Source: Candidatus Adamsella avium (GTDB lineage Bacteria; Cyanobacteriota; Vampirovibrionia; Gastranaerophilales; CAJFVJ01). Taken from it: DNA of 64,000 nucleotides. Made by a program: the position numbers and the translations under genes. A model generated the notes under the pieces. It made no database searches, was not told the DNA's origin, and was given only the letters and a program-made list of their open reading frames with translations. The stretch lies in assembly GCA_904420445.1 (NCBI GenBank), contig CAJFVJ010000003.1:739998-803997 (forward strand). Direction: 5' to 3'. Below, piece by piece: positions 28,752-37,198 of the stretch. Each line of letters starts with the position of its first letter. Position 1 is the stretch's first letter.

Positions 28752-29291
28752 TTAAAACATAAACCTCGATACACAAACGGCAGCAGCAATCCCTATAATA
28801 TCAGAAATAATACCGACATGAAGAGCATGTCTGAATTTTGTAATTCCTACTGCTCCAAAATATACACTCAAAACATAAAATGTTGTTTCAGAACTTCCTA
28901 ACATAACAGCTGCCATCTTCGCTGCATAAGAATTTCCTCCATGTTCATGCACTATCTCTGACATAATACCAAGAGCTCCTGATCCCGAAAGAGGACGAAC
29001 TATCATCAAAGGAAGCATATCAACAGGTATCTTCAAATATTCAAAAACACTACCGACAGCTTTCTCAATCAAATCAATGGCACCTGATGCCCGAAACATT
29101 CCTATCGCAACAAGAATTGCCACCAGATAAGGAATAATTTTTACTCCGACAGAAAAACCGCTTCGTGCCCCTTCGACAAAAGCTTCATAAATAGCAACTC
29201 TCTTAAATGCCCCGAACAGCAAAATAAAAACTACCATAACAGGCAATATCCACAGAGAAATAACATCAGCAGCATACTTCAAATTATCCAT
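28752..29291 (-). CDS. spmB: SpmB-like nucleoside-recognition/Gate domain membrane protein
   Basis: Small integral membrane protein with about five hydrophobic segments. The Gate-domain pattern is visible in VKIIPYLVAILVAIGMFRASGAI and MLPLMIVRPLSGSGALGIMSE. I place the start at 29291 (MDNLKYAADV), preceded by GGGAGAAAAG inside the end of spmA; an upstream ATG would lengthen the overlap without a ribosome site. In Bacillus SpmA and SpmB affect spore core dehydration, but homologues are frequent in bacteria that do not sporulate, so the real role here is open, probably transport. Confidence 0.85.
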   Translation of the reverse strand: MDNLKYAADVISLWILPVMVVFILLFGAFKRVAIYEAFVEGARSGFSVGVKIIPYLVAILVAIGMFRASGAIDLIEKAVGSVFEYLKIPVDMLPLMIVRPLSGSGALGIMSEIVHEHGGNSYAAKMAAVMLGSSETTFYVLSVYFGAVGITKFRHALHVGIISDIIGIAAAVCVSRFMF

Positions 29292-29871
29292 CTTTTCTCC
29301 CGCATTTCTCAAAAATCTTCGTAACAACTATCGCCGACCCGAAAGATATACATGTGGCAACAAGAGTAGGGAAAATTATTTCAGTAGGATTTGTATTTCC
29401 AGCGGCAACAAGCACTGCAATGGCAGATGCAGGAATAAGCTGAAAACCTGATGTATTCATCCCGAGAAACATACACATAGGATTGCTTGCCGTATCTTTT
29501 TTAGCATTAATCTTCTGCAGCTCCTGCATCGCTTTTATGCCGATAGGAGTAGCTGCATTCGTCACACCAAGGGCATTTGCAGAAAAATTCATGGCAATAT
29601 GTCCTATTGCCGGATTATCTTTTGGTATTTCAGGAAACAGCCATCTTGAAACCGGAAGAAAAATTTTTGATATCAAACTGACAAGACCTGATTTCTCGGC
29701 TATTTTGACAAGCCCGAGCCAGAAAGCCATCACTCCGATTAATGAAATAGACAACTTCACGGCAAACGAAGCATTATCAAGCATCGCATTTGTCACCTTC
29801 GAAATGTTACCTGTGAATATACTAACAATGATGGATACAACTATCAAAAACAGCCAGATATAACCAATCAT
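29284..29871 (-). CDS. spmA: SpmA-like nucleoside-recognition/Gate domain membrane protein
   Basis: Partner of SpmB. The N-terminus MIGYIWLFLIVVSIIVSIFTGNI is a membrane segment, and the family signature HIAMNFSANALGVTNAATPIGIKAMQEL is at about 90-120. The start at 29871 is chosen because GGAGGAG lies immediately before it; a TTG 12 bases upstream falls inside that site. It overlaps spmB by eight bases. No sporulation genes are nearby. Confidence 0.88.
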   Translation of the reverse strand: MIGYIWLFLIVVSIIVSIFTGNISKVTNAMLDNASFAVKLSISLIGVMAFWLGLVKIAEKSGLVSLISKIFLPVSRWLFPEIPKDNPAIGHIAMNFSANALGVTNAATPIGIKAMQELQKINAKKDTASNPMCMFLGMNTSGFQLIPASAIAVLVAAGNTNPTEIIFPTLVATCISFGSAIVVTKIFEKCGRKDG

Positions 29872-29972
29872 AAACTCCTCCAATCATCTTTTTATTTTAA
29901 ACTAATACATCAAAAGATAGATATTTATTAACTTTTATCTCTTAATATGCTTTAATAAAAATAAAGCTATGT

Positions 29973-30917
29973 GTGAACATGTCTATGGGTAAGCAAGTCT
30001 CACAGCAAAAGACAAATAATATCTCCTTGACCGGATACAAAATCCTTCACATATTAGGGTTGTTGACAAAATCACCTCAAAGTGAAGCTGATTTGAATGA
30101 GTATTTCGCCAATAACAAACTCATCGGGAAAAAAGTTTCTGATGACAGCATAAGCTTGTATATAAATACTCTCAGAAAAATCGGATGCAAAATATCAAGA
30201 CCGTCAAAATCAAACAACTACAAATATGAATTGACTTATAATCCGTTTATATTATCTCTTGATGAAAAAGAAAAACAAACTCTATCAACAGCCACAAAGT
30301 ATCTTGCCAAAATAAACAACTGGAAATTCATATTTGACGTTGACAATGTCTTTCTCGAACTGCAAAATCTCATAAATATCAACAAAGATGAAATCCTCAG
30401 TTCCATATCAAATATAACAAGCATAGACAAACAAATTATTCTGAAACTCAACCTCCACTGCAAAAATAAAAACGTAATAACAATACACCACAGAACCCTT
30501 TCTTCTGATGAAATTAGAAAAATAACAATTCTTGCAGATGAGATGTTTCTCGAGTCAGGGAAATTGTATATATGGGGCTATAATTTTAAGCAACAGGAGA
30601 TGCAGTATTTCAGAGTAGATAAAATTCTTGATATAAAAAAAGTAGGCATAAGCAATAACGAACCAATAATCAAAAAACCAATAGCTGTCTACAAACTCAA
30701 AGATGAACTTGTAAAAACATTCAAAATCGATGAAAACCAGATCATTATCTCAAAAAAATCAAATGAATTGATAATCGAAGAACAAATTATCAACAGATTC
30801 AAATTTGTTCAAAAAATTCTATCATACGGCACAAATTGTACTTTGCTATCACCGCAGAATATCGTAGACGAAATAAAACTTACTCTCGAAACTCTGGAGC
30901 AGATATATGAAAAATGA
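29973..30917 (+). CDS. WYL-domain regulator, first of a pair
   Basis: Predicted DNA-binding regulator: an N-terminal winged-helix region (about 15-75, LTGYKILHILGLLTKSPQSEADLNEYF) and a central helical linker. The WYL-type domain (about 170-235) has LYIWGYNFKQQEMQYFRVDKILDIKKV. WYL domains bind ligands or single-stranded nucleic acid and often control DNA damage or defence genes. The start is uncertain: GTG at 29973 or ATG at 29979 or 29985, none with a clear ribosome site. The end overlaps the next WYL-like gene by 11 bases. Confidence 0.75.
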   Translation: MNMSMGKQVSQQKTNNISLTGYKILHILGLLTKSPQSEADLNEYFANNKLIGKKVSDDSISLYINTLRKIGCKISRPSKSNNYKYELTYNPFILSLDEKEKQTLSTATKYLAKINNWKFIFDVDNVFLELQNLININKDEILSSISNITSIDKQIILKLNLHCKNKNVITIHHRTLSSDEIRKITILADEMFLESGKLYIWGYNFKQQEMQYFRVDKILDIKKVGISNNEPIIKKPIAVYKLKDELVKTFKIDENQIIISKKSNELIIEEQIINRFKFVQKILSYGTNCTLLSPQNIVDEIKLTLETLEQIYEK

Positions 30918-31821
30918 AAACAGCAAAAATTTTATTCAGGCAGCCTATAGAATACTATTTCTTCTGAAACTCCTAACTAAAAAAGATATGACGCTCAAAG
31001 AAATAGAAGAAAAATTTTCTCAAAATGAAGATATTCCATGTGAAACAAGAAAAGAAACCCTGCTCAAATACCTAAAAACTTTAAACCTGGCAGGTTATAA
31101 AATAGAAAAAATCGGAAATAAATACGGAATCAAAGAATTTCCGACAAAACTGAATCTCTCCAATTCCTCCATAAATACACTCATAAATCTTCAAAAATTT
31201 ATACAGGGACTCTACAGACACAAACTCTCTGTAGACTACAGCAAATTTATCACTCACCTCTCGAAATACCTGTCAAAAGAAAAACTGAACAAAATATCAA
31301 ACCTCAAAAACGATAATCGTGAGATTTTCAAAGAATACCTCCACTACAAAGACATACTCACAACAATTGATGAATATCTGAACAAAGGAAGAAAACTCGA
31401 AATAACAACCCTCTCTCAAAAGAAAATACTTTTGGACTCACCTGAGTTAGATTACTATGACAAAGAAATATTTCTGAGCGGATACAACAAAAAGACAAAA
31501 GAACTCACCTCAATTCCTGTCGAAACCATTACCAAAATTAATCTCTCCTCTCAGGTATCAAGCAAAATAAACATCTATCCCTCTATAACTTTCAAACTCA
31601 AAGGAAAACTATCTCACAACTACAAACTTAAAACAAACGAAAAAATACTCTCCTATGACAAAGAAAAACAAGAATTAATAATTCTAAACACAAAAGAAGA
31701 CAAAAATCTTCTATTTAGAAGAATCATCAGATACGGACTCCTCTGCGAACTTCAAAGCCCAAAATATATCAAAGAAGAATTCAAAGACTTTATCTCTCAG
31801 ATGAGGAAGAATTATCAATGA
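30907..31821 (+). CDS. WYL-domain-like regulator, second of a pair
   Basis: A diverged paralogue of the preceding protein with the same layout. The N-terminal helix-turn-helix is about 10-70 (AAYRILFLLKLLTKKDMTLKEIEEKF), followed by a helical linker. A degenerate WYL-like region is about 165-215 (EIFLSGYNKKTKELTSIPVETITKI), where the WYL tryptophan is replaced. The C-terminal parts of both share FRRIIRYGLLCELQSP and KFVQKILSYGTNCTLLSP. GGAG precedes the ATG. It overlaps the upstream gene by 11 bases and kdsC, on the other strand, by 32. The pair recalls PafB-PafC. Confidence 0.65.
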   Translation: MKNENSKNFIQAAYRILFLLKLLTKKDMTLKEIEEKFSQNEDIPCETRKETLLKYLKTLNLAGYKIEKIGNKYGIKEFPTKLNLSNSSINTLINLQKFIQGLYRHKLSVDYSKFITHLSKYLSKEKLNKISNLKNDNREIFKEYLHYKDILTTIDEYLNKGRKLEITTLSQKKILLDSPELDYYDKEIFLSGYNKKTKELTSIPVETITKINLSSQVSSKINIYPSITFKLKGKLSHNYKLKTNEKILSYDKEKQELIILNTKEDKNLLFRRIIRYGLLCELQSPKYIKEEFKDFISQMRKNYQ

Positions 31822-32293
31822 GCAAATCGCATAACTCTCTTACCGCTCCTCTTCCTCCATCCTTCGAAGAAACAAACATAGAAATTTCTTTCACCCTATC
31901 AACAGCATCATGAGGACAACATGATAACCCGGCTTTATCCAAAATACACAAATCAGGCAAATCATCACCCATATAACACACATTATTCAACTCAAGATTA
32001 TAAATTTTTAAAAGCTCATTAAGCGCCTCAAGCTTATTTTTTGCACCTTGATAAACATGCGTAATGCCTAAATCGTTTGCACGTCTTTCAACTATATCTG
32101 ACTTCCTCGCTGTTATAATCGCAGTAATATACCCGTAACGTGGCAAAAGACTCAACCCCTGTCCGTCTTTCGCATTAAAAGTCTTTATCTCTCTGCCATC
32201 ATCACAATAGGATATATCACCATTTGTCATAACACCATCAACATCAAAAACAACAAGCTTGATGTTCTTTATCTTCGATATAATATTCTGCAT
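31790..32293 (-). CDS. kdsC: 3-deoxy-D-manno-octulosonate 8-phosphate phosphatase
   Basis: HAD-superfamily phosphatase making free KDO for lipopolysaccharide. The catalytic DVDGVMTNG (Asp17, Asp19), ITARKSDIVERRANDLGI and YMGDDLPDLCIL are the family motifs. The 167-residue length, without a cap domain, fits C0-type KdsC tetramers. It starts directly after the kdsD stop. The last 32 bases overlap the WYL-like gene tail to tail. Confidence 0.95.
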   Translation of the reverse strand: MQNIISKIKNIKLVVFDVDGVMTNGDISYCDDGREIKTFNAKDGQGLSLLPRYGYITAIITARKSDIVERRANDLGITHVYQGAKNKLEALNELLKIYNLELNNVCYMGDDLPDLCILDKAGLSCCPHDAVDRVKEISMFVSSKDGGRGAVRELCDLLIDNSSSSER

Positions 32294-33274
32294 CTACGCA
32301 ACTCCCATCTTCAAAAGGTCATGAATATGCACCATTCCTATAGGATGCATTTGCTCATCATTCACAACAAGAGAGGTAATAGAGTTTGCCTCCATCAAAT
32401 GCAGCGCCTGCGCAGCTAAAGCATTTACTTTTATTGTCTTTGGATTACGGGTCATCGCTTCTGATACAACAAGATTATCCATATCTTTATAATGCAAAAC
32501 AGCCCTTCTTATATCACCGTCAGTCAAAATACCGGCAGTCTTGCCTTCTTTATCTACAACTATAGCGGACCCTAACTTCTTCGCCGAAATCTCTTCAAGA
32601 GTGTTTTTGAACAACTCATCTTCTCTCACAAGCGGTAAATTCTCTTTCGAAATCATTACCTCTTCAACAGTATACAAAAATCCTCTTCCAAGAGCTCCCG
32701 ATGGATGGAAAAACAAAAAGTCTTCCTTCGTAAATCCTCTCTTTTGCAAAAGACATACAGCAAGCGCATCTCCCATTGCCAACGTAGCCGTCGTGCTCGC
32801 TGTCGGAGCTTTACCAAGCGGACAGGCTTCTTTTTCAACAGAGATATCAAGTACGGCATCACTCAAATGAGAAAGCGTCGAATCCATCTTTCCGGTCATC
32901 CCGACAAGTTTTATACCCAATCTCTTGACTATCGGAAGCAGATGCAAAAGCTCAGAAGTTTCTCCGCTGTTTGAAATCGCAATCACAACATCTTCTCTTG
33001 TCAGCACCCCTGAATCACCATGTGTGCTGTCTGCAGGGTGTAAGAAATAAGACGGCGTTCCCGTGCTTGAAAGAGTGGCAGCAATCTTCTGCCCGATAAG
33101 CCCTGATTTTCCCATACCGGTAACAATCACACGCCCCTTGCAGGCATAGAGAATATTCAGAGCATTCTCAAAATTTTCACCCAATCTTGGAATAAGATTT
33201 TCTATCGCTTCAGCTTCTATTTTCAGAACATCTTTCGCAAGAATCAAAAAAGCACTCTCTTTACAATAAACCAT
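32294..33274 (-). CDS. kdsD: D-arabinose 5-phosphate isomerase
   Basis: Isomerises ribulose 5-phosphate to arabinose 5-phosphate, the first step to KDO. The SIS domain (about 35-170) has VTGMGKSGLIGQKIAATLSSTGTPSYFLHP and VIAISNSGETSELL. Two CBS domains fill the C-terminus (about 205-320). The start at 33274 (MVYCKESAF) is chosen because GGAGGTG lies seven bases upstream; a longer frame has no such site. It abuts kdsC with no gap, a two-gene KDO unit. Confidence 0.95.
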   Translation of the reverse strand: MVYCKESAFLILAKDVLKIEAEAIENLIPRLGENFENALNILYACKGRVIVTGMGKSGLIGQKIAATLSSTGTPSYFLHPADSTHGDSGVLTREDVVIAISNSGETSELLHLLPIVKRLGIKLVGMTGKMDSTLSHLSDAVLDISVEKEACPLGKAPTASTTATLAMGDALAVCLLQKRGFTKEDFLFFHPSGALGRGFLYTVEEVMISKENLPLVREDELFKNTLEEISAKKLGSAIVVDKEGKTAGILTDGDIRRAVLHYKDMDNLVVSEAMTRNPKTIKVNALAAQALHLMEANSITSLVVNDEQMHPIGMVHIHDLLKMGVA

Positions 33275-33423
33275 CTTCACCTCCGAGCTACAATTCAATT
33301 ATACTTTGCTCAACAGATGTATAATCAGATTTATTAAAAATAATTTACATAACCCGTATTTTAAGCAAACTTTCAATACTTTTCGTTTTTAATAAAATAG
33401 TATAAATAAAAGGTAGGGAAAAT

Positions 33424-34104
33424 ATGGTTTCTTCTTATTATAGTATAGCAAAAATTAACGGAAATTCAGGAATCTACGATAATAAAATACAAAATCCTTC
33501 TGTAAGATATGGAAGAAATGCAGCAGACAACTACCAAAAATATCTTGAAGGCGGACAAATCCCTCCTCTCAGCAGGGAATATGATTTTACAAAACTTGAA
33601 GATATAGATGATTTCACACAAGAATTAAGCTCTCCAGAGCATGAAAGAGCCCTCAGATATCCGACTGATTTTTCATATAAATATCTCCCCGGTAATGTAA
33701 ATCCATATAATCTTGATACAAAAGCACTTCTTGGTTCGGCATTCGAAGAGATGGGAAAAACAACAAAAATCCCTGTTAAAGACTTTACCCAGCAGCTGCA
33801 GTCCGCTTTGGGACCGAATGTGTCCGCAGAAGCTCTTGATATAAACAAAGACAGCAATATAGATATAGGGGAATATGCGACATCTACTCTTGTTGCCGAT
33901 ATGCTCAGCTCAGATAATACAAAACTCAAAAAAGAAAATATCACGGGAACAATAAATAATCAGGGAGAAAACAGCTCCTTAGCATATATAAACTCTAAAA
34001 ACAAAGCTGTTGCCTCTGCAGAATTTAAGGCAATATACGACGACTTTAAACTGGATGAAGCGACAAAAGACTTTTTATCAGACCCGAATAATACAGTAAT
34101 CTAA
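33424..34104 (+). CDS. Unknown protein with one EF-hand-like loop (226 aa)
   Basis: No family recognised. The N-terminal 70 residues look disordered and Tyr/Asn-rich. A single calcium-binding EF-hand-type loop is at 139-150 (DINKDSNIDIGE), with acidic or polar residues at loop positions 1, 3, 5, 7, 9 and Glu at 12, flanked by predicted helices (FTQQLQSALG and YATSTLVADML). No signal peptide. AGGTAGGGAA precedes the ATG. The last four bases overlap the acyl-CoA ligase gene on the other strand. Confidence 0.75.
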   Translation: MVSSYYSIAKINGNSGIYDNKIQNPSVRYGRNAADNYQKYLEGGQIPPLSREYDFTKLEDIDDFTQELSSPEHERALRYPTDFSYKYLPGNVNPYNLDTKALLGSAFEEMGKTTKIPVKDFTQQLQSALGPNVSAEALDINKDSNIDIGEYATSTLVADMLSSDNTKLKKENITGTINNQGENSSLAYINSKNKAVASAEFKAIYDDFKLDEATKDFLSDPNNTVI

Positions 34105-36005
34105 ACATTTGAGTACATTTTATCAATAACATCTTTATAATATTCAAAGACGTTATTTCTTCTGATTTTTCCCGTTTGAGTCAGAAACCCTTCTTCTTGG
34201 GATAATTCTCTATCAAGAAGCCTGAAATTTGCAATTCTCTCAAACTGAACAAAATTAGGGCGTTCTTGAACTCTCTTTTTTAACTCGAGTTTTATCAGTT
34301 CTTTCACCCTCGGATTTTCTGCAACAGAAACCTCATCAACATCAGCATCTTTTCCGAGAACTGATTTCAAGTTTACAACATCAGGCACAACCAGAGCTCC
34401 AAGCGACGGTTTGTCCTGTCCTGTCAGCACTATCTGTTTGATATAAGGACTCTCTAAACATGCATCCTCTATACCCTGCGGTTCAATATTCTCACCGTTT
34501 GATAAAACAATAGTTTCTTTCTCCCTGCCGATTATGATTATGTTATTGTCTTTTGATAAATAAACAATATCACCAGTATTCAACCATCCATCCTCGGTTT
34601 TCACTTTAGCAGTGCTCTCTGGATTTTTATAATACCCCATCATAACCTGAGGACCTCGAACCATCAGCACTCCTCTTTGTCCGAACCCGACTTCCTGTTT
34701 CGTTTCAGAATTTACAACCTTTATCTCGGTATAAGCGAAAGCAGGACCGATAGAATTCAAGAAACCTGTCCATGGTTCTCTGACTGAAATAATCGGAGAT
34801 GCCTCTGTCAGCCCGTAACCGTTGCGCACTTCTATCCCTACAGCATCAAAAAATTCGTCTAAATATCCGCTCAATGCACCGCCACCGCTTATACCGAGCT
34901 TATAATTCGGAGAAAAAGCGGCCTTTATCTGTTTATAAACAGTAGCAGACGCAATCTTATGAACAGGATATAAAAGTATCAAATCACATAATGCACAAAG
35001 TTTATCACCCAAAGAAGGACAGGGCAGCTCAGTGCATATTCCTTTCAAAATTCTTCTCGCTTTCCTGAATTTGATACTCGTTCTAATCAACGTACGAATT
35101 TTCTCTTTCTTCTTCTCAGGAAGAGCATTCAACTTATATTGTATTCCTGAATAAATACTCTCCCATATCCTCGGAACACTAATCAAAAAGTTCGGCTGGT
35201 ATTTGAACAGGTCTATCTTAAAATTCTTAACAGATGTATAAATAAACGTTACACCCTGCGACATAAGATAATACTCGCATGTTCTCTCATAAGCATGCCA
35301 TATCGGCAAAACACAAAGAGCTGACCCGTAGCAGTCGACTCTTATTCTATAATGAGCAACCTCTACCTGAGAAAGCAAATTGCGATAAGACAACATAACC
35401 CCCTTCGGCTCACCTGTCGTTCCTGAAGTGTAAATCAGAGTGGCTAAAGAGTTTTGGTCTATTTCTACTTTTTCAAAGGCTTTTTTCTCACCGAGTTTTA
35501 TAACCTCTTCAAATGAATACACTGGAACGGTTATATCTTCATCAGAAGATTTATCTCCGCTCAATATCACGGCAAATTCAACAGAGGTTTCTTTCAAATA
35601 TTTCTTCAATCTGTTCAGAACAAATGCATTCTGCACAAAAACAGCCCTGCTGTCACTGTGCTTAAGAATATAAATAAGCTCTGCATCTGATGAACCTATT
35701 CCTCTGACGGCATTAACTATACCCGCAAGAAACATTCCCTGATCAGCAATCATCCAGTTTGCAGAGTTTTCGGAAAACATTCCGACATGGTCGCCTTTTC
35801 TCAATCCAAGCGCTCGAAGTCCCATAGAAAAAACTTTAATTTTTTCAAATAACTCCGAATAAGTATACTTTACACCTAAATAATCATCCTGCAGCGCAAC
35901 GACTTTTCCATGACGGGATACAATCTCTTCCCAATAATCAAAAAAACTGTCAGCTACAACAGGTTTTTCAAAAACTTTTCTCTCATCCATACCCTGATAA
36001 TCCAT
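34101..36005 (-). CDS. Long-chain acyl-CoA synthetase (AMP-forming)
   Basis: Activates fatty acids to acyl-CoA or acyl-adenylate with ATP. The adenylation core motif is LIYTSGTTGEPKGVMLSYRN (about 195). NGYGLTEASPIISVR is near 395, and DGWLNTGDIVYLSKDNNIIIIGREKETIVLSNGENIEPQ is near 470. Length 634 is typical of the FAA1/AAS-like group found in cyanobacteria and plastids. It may recycle free fatty acids from membranes. Transcribed alone. Confidence 0.93.
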   Translation of the reverse strand: MDYQGMDERKVFEKPVVADSFFDYWEEIVSRHGKVVALQDDYLGVKYTYSELFEKIKVFSMGLRALGLRKGDHVGMFSENSANWMIADQGMFLAGIVNAVRGIGSSDAELIYILKHSDSRAVFVQNAFVLNRLKKYLKETSVEFAVILSGDKSSDEDITVPVYSFEEVIKLGEKKAFEKVEIDQNSLATLIYTSGTTGEPKGVMLSYRNLLSQVEVAHYRIRVDCYGSALCVLPIWHAYERTCEYYLMSQGVTFIYTSVKNFKIDLFKYQPNFLISVPRIWESIYSGIQYKLNALPEKKKEKIRTLIRTSIKFRKARRILKGICTELPCPSLGDKLCALCDLILLYPVHKIASATVYKQIKAAFSPNYKLGISGGGALSGYLDEFFDAVGIEVRNGYGLTEASPIISVREPWTGFLNSIGPAFAYTEIKVVNSETKQEVGFGQRGVLMVRGPQVMMGYYKNPESTAKVKTEDGWLNTGDIVYLSKDNNIIIIGREKETIVLSNGENIEPQGIEDACLESPYIKQIVLTGQDKPSLGALVVPDVVNLKSVLGKDADVDEVSVAENPRVKELIKLELKKRVQERPNFVQFERIANFRLLDRELSQEEGFLTQTGKIRRNNVFEYYKDVIDKMYSNV

Positions 36006-36066
36006 AAAATTTTAAACTTATTTTTTTATTAATTTAATTTTATCATATTCTGTTTCTATGTAAATT

Positions 36067-37158
36067 TCAGAAATTAAATTTTATTGAAAATCCATATTTC
36101 TGTGACTCAGAACTATCCAAATTTCTTGTCTTTGACGCCTTTAACTGAAAGTTTACATTATTAAGCTTTGGTATCTTATCACCCAAAAAATAATCAAGAA
36201 TAAACTCATCCGTATACGCATCATAATCAGAATACTGCTTGTGCTTCGCCCTGAGAGTCAAATTCTTCGTCAAATACAACTCTGGCATAATATTCAAGTT
36301 ATCAACATAAACATCTCCCAAAAGGCTCCTCGAAACCTCGCTTCTCAACCCGAGATTTTTGAACCGATAAGAACTGAACAATCCGTAAGATGAATTATTC
36401 CTGTTATCTATATTCTTATCATAAAAAGCTCCGCCGATTTTCAAACTGGAGAAAACCTCGCTGCCGTATCCGAACGGTTTGAAAGAAAGAACGCCCCCCT
36501 TTGCAAGCCCTTCATCCGATGAAATCGCCTTATCAAGATTGTACGCCCCGACTGCATAATCAAATAACCCGCTGCTGCCTGAAAATCTTACCCCAAGGTC
36601 ATTCACCCCGTAAGCATACTCGGCATCTTCAATAAACGAAATATAATTCCCGTTGCTATTTGACAACCTTGCATTTCCGAGTGCAAAACTCTGATTCTGC
36701 CCTACGGGAAAAGATATAAACGAATTTGATGCAACGGTTTGATTGCCGTCTATGGTATTCAAGTTCTTCGCCGTAACACCTATGTTATAGTTAACTTTAT
36801 CATTTATTTGACCGCCGTAATTTGCATCCATCCTATCAACCGCCTGATATCTGTGCAAATACTGAGTGTCCTGCCCGTAATATCTTAGAGAAAACTGAAA
36901 TTTTCCCTCACTGTCAAGCGCACTGTCATAAAGTATCGGCCTAAGTTCATTGACTATCTCAGGGATTTCAGTGTCTTTCGGAATATAAAGCTGCTGAGGC
37001 TCGGAGAGAATAAATCTGTTCGTTGAGACCATCCCTTTTACGGGAGAAGACGGAGAAGATGACACCTCATCATCTGATAAATCAAGTGTTATCTCCTCAT
37101 CAGCATAAGCTAATCCGCTAAATAAGCATAAAATTAATGCTAAAAAAACTCTTTTCAT
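36067..37158 (-). CDS. Outer-membrane beta-barrel protein (363 aa)
   Basis: A clear signal peptide (MKRVFLALILCLFSGLAYA, cut before DEE) is followed by an acidic Ser/Pro-rich linker and then a long alternation of polar and hydrophobic residues typical of transmembrane beta strands. The C-terminal residue is Phe in the pattern FSIKFNF, the signal for BAM-mediated insertion. I cannot assign a porin family. It indicates an outer membrane, in agreement with kdsD/kdsC. It lies downstream of the glutamate synthase genes with a 40-base gap. Confidence 0.75.
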   Translation of the reverse strand: MKRVFLALILCLFSGLAYADEEITLDLSDDEVSSSPSSPVKGMVSTNRFILSEPQQLYIPKDTEIPEIVNELRPILYDSALDSEGKFQFSLRYYGQDTQYLHRYQAVDRMDANYGGQINDKVNYNIGVTAKNLNTIDGNQTVASNSFISFPVGQNQSFALGNARLSNSNGNYISFIEDAEYAYGVNDLGVRFSGSSGLFDYAVGAYNLDKAISSDEGLAKGGVLSFKPFGYGSEVFSSLKIGGAFYDKNIDNRNNSSYGLFSSYRFKNLGLRSEVSRSLLGDVYVDNLNIMPELYLTKNLTLRAKHKQYSDYDAYTDEFILDYFLGDKIPKLNNVNFQLKASKTRNLDSSESQKYGFSIKFNF

Positions 37159-37198
37159 AGCTCTAATTTTAGCTCATATAATAATTATTTTCCATATT

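Noticed and set aside
28752-29871. Sporulation locus
   Set aside because: The only spore-named genes are spmA/spmB-like, which are common in non-spore formers; nothing else supports sporulation.
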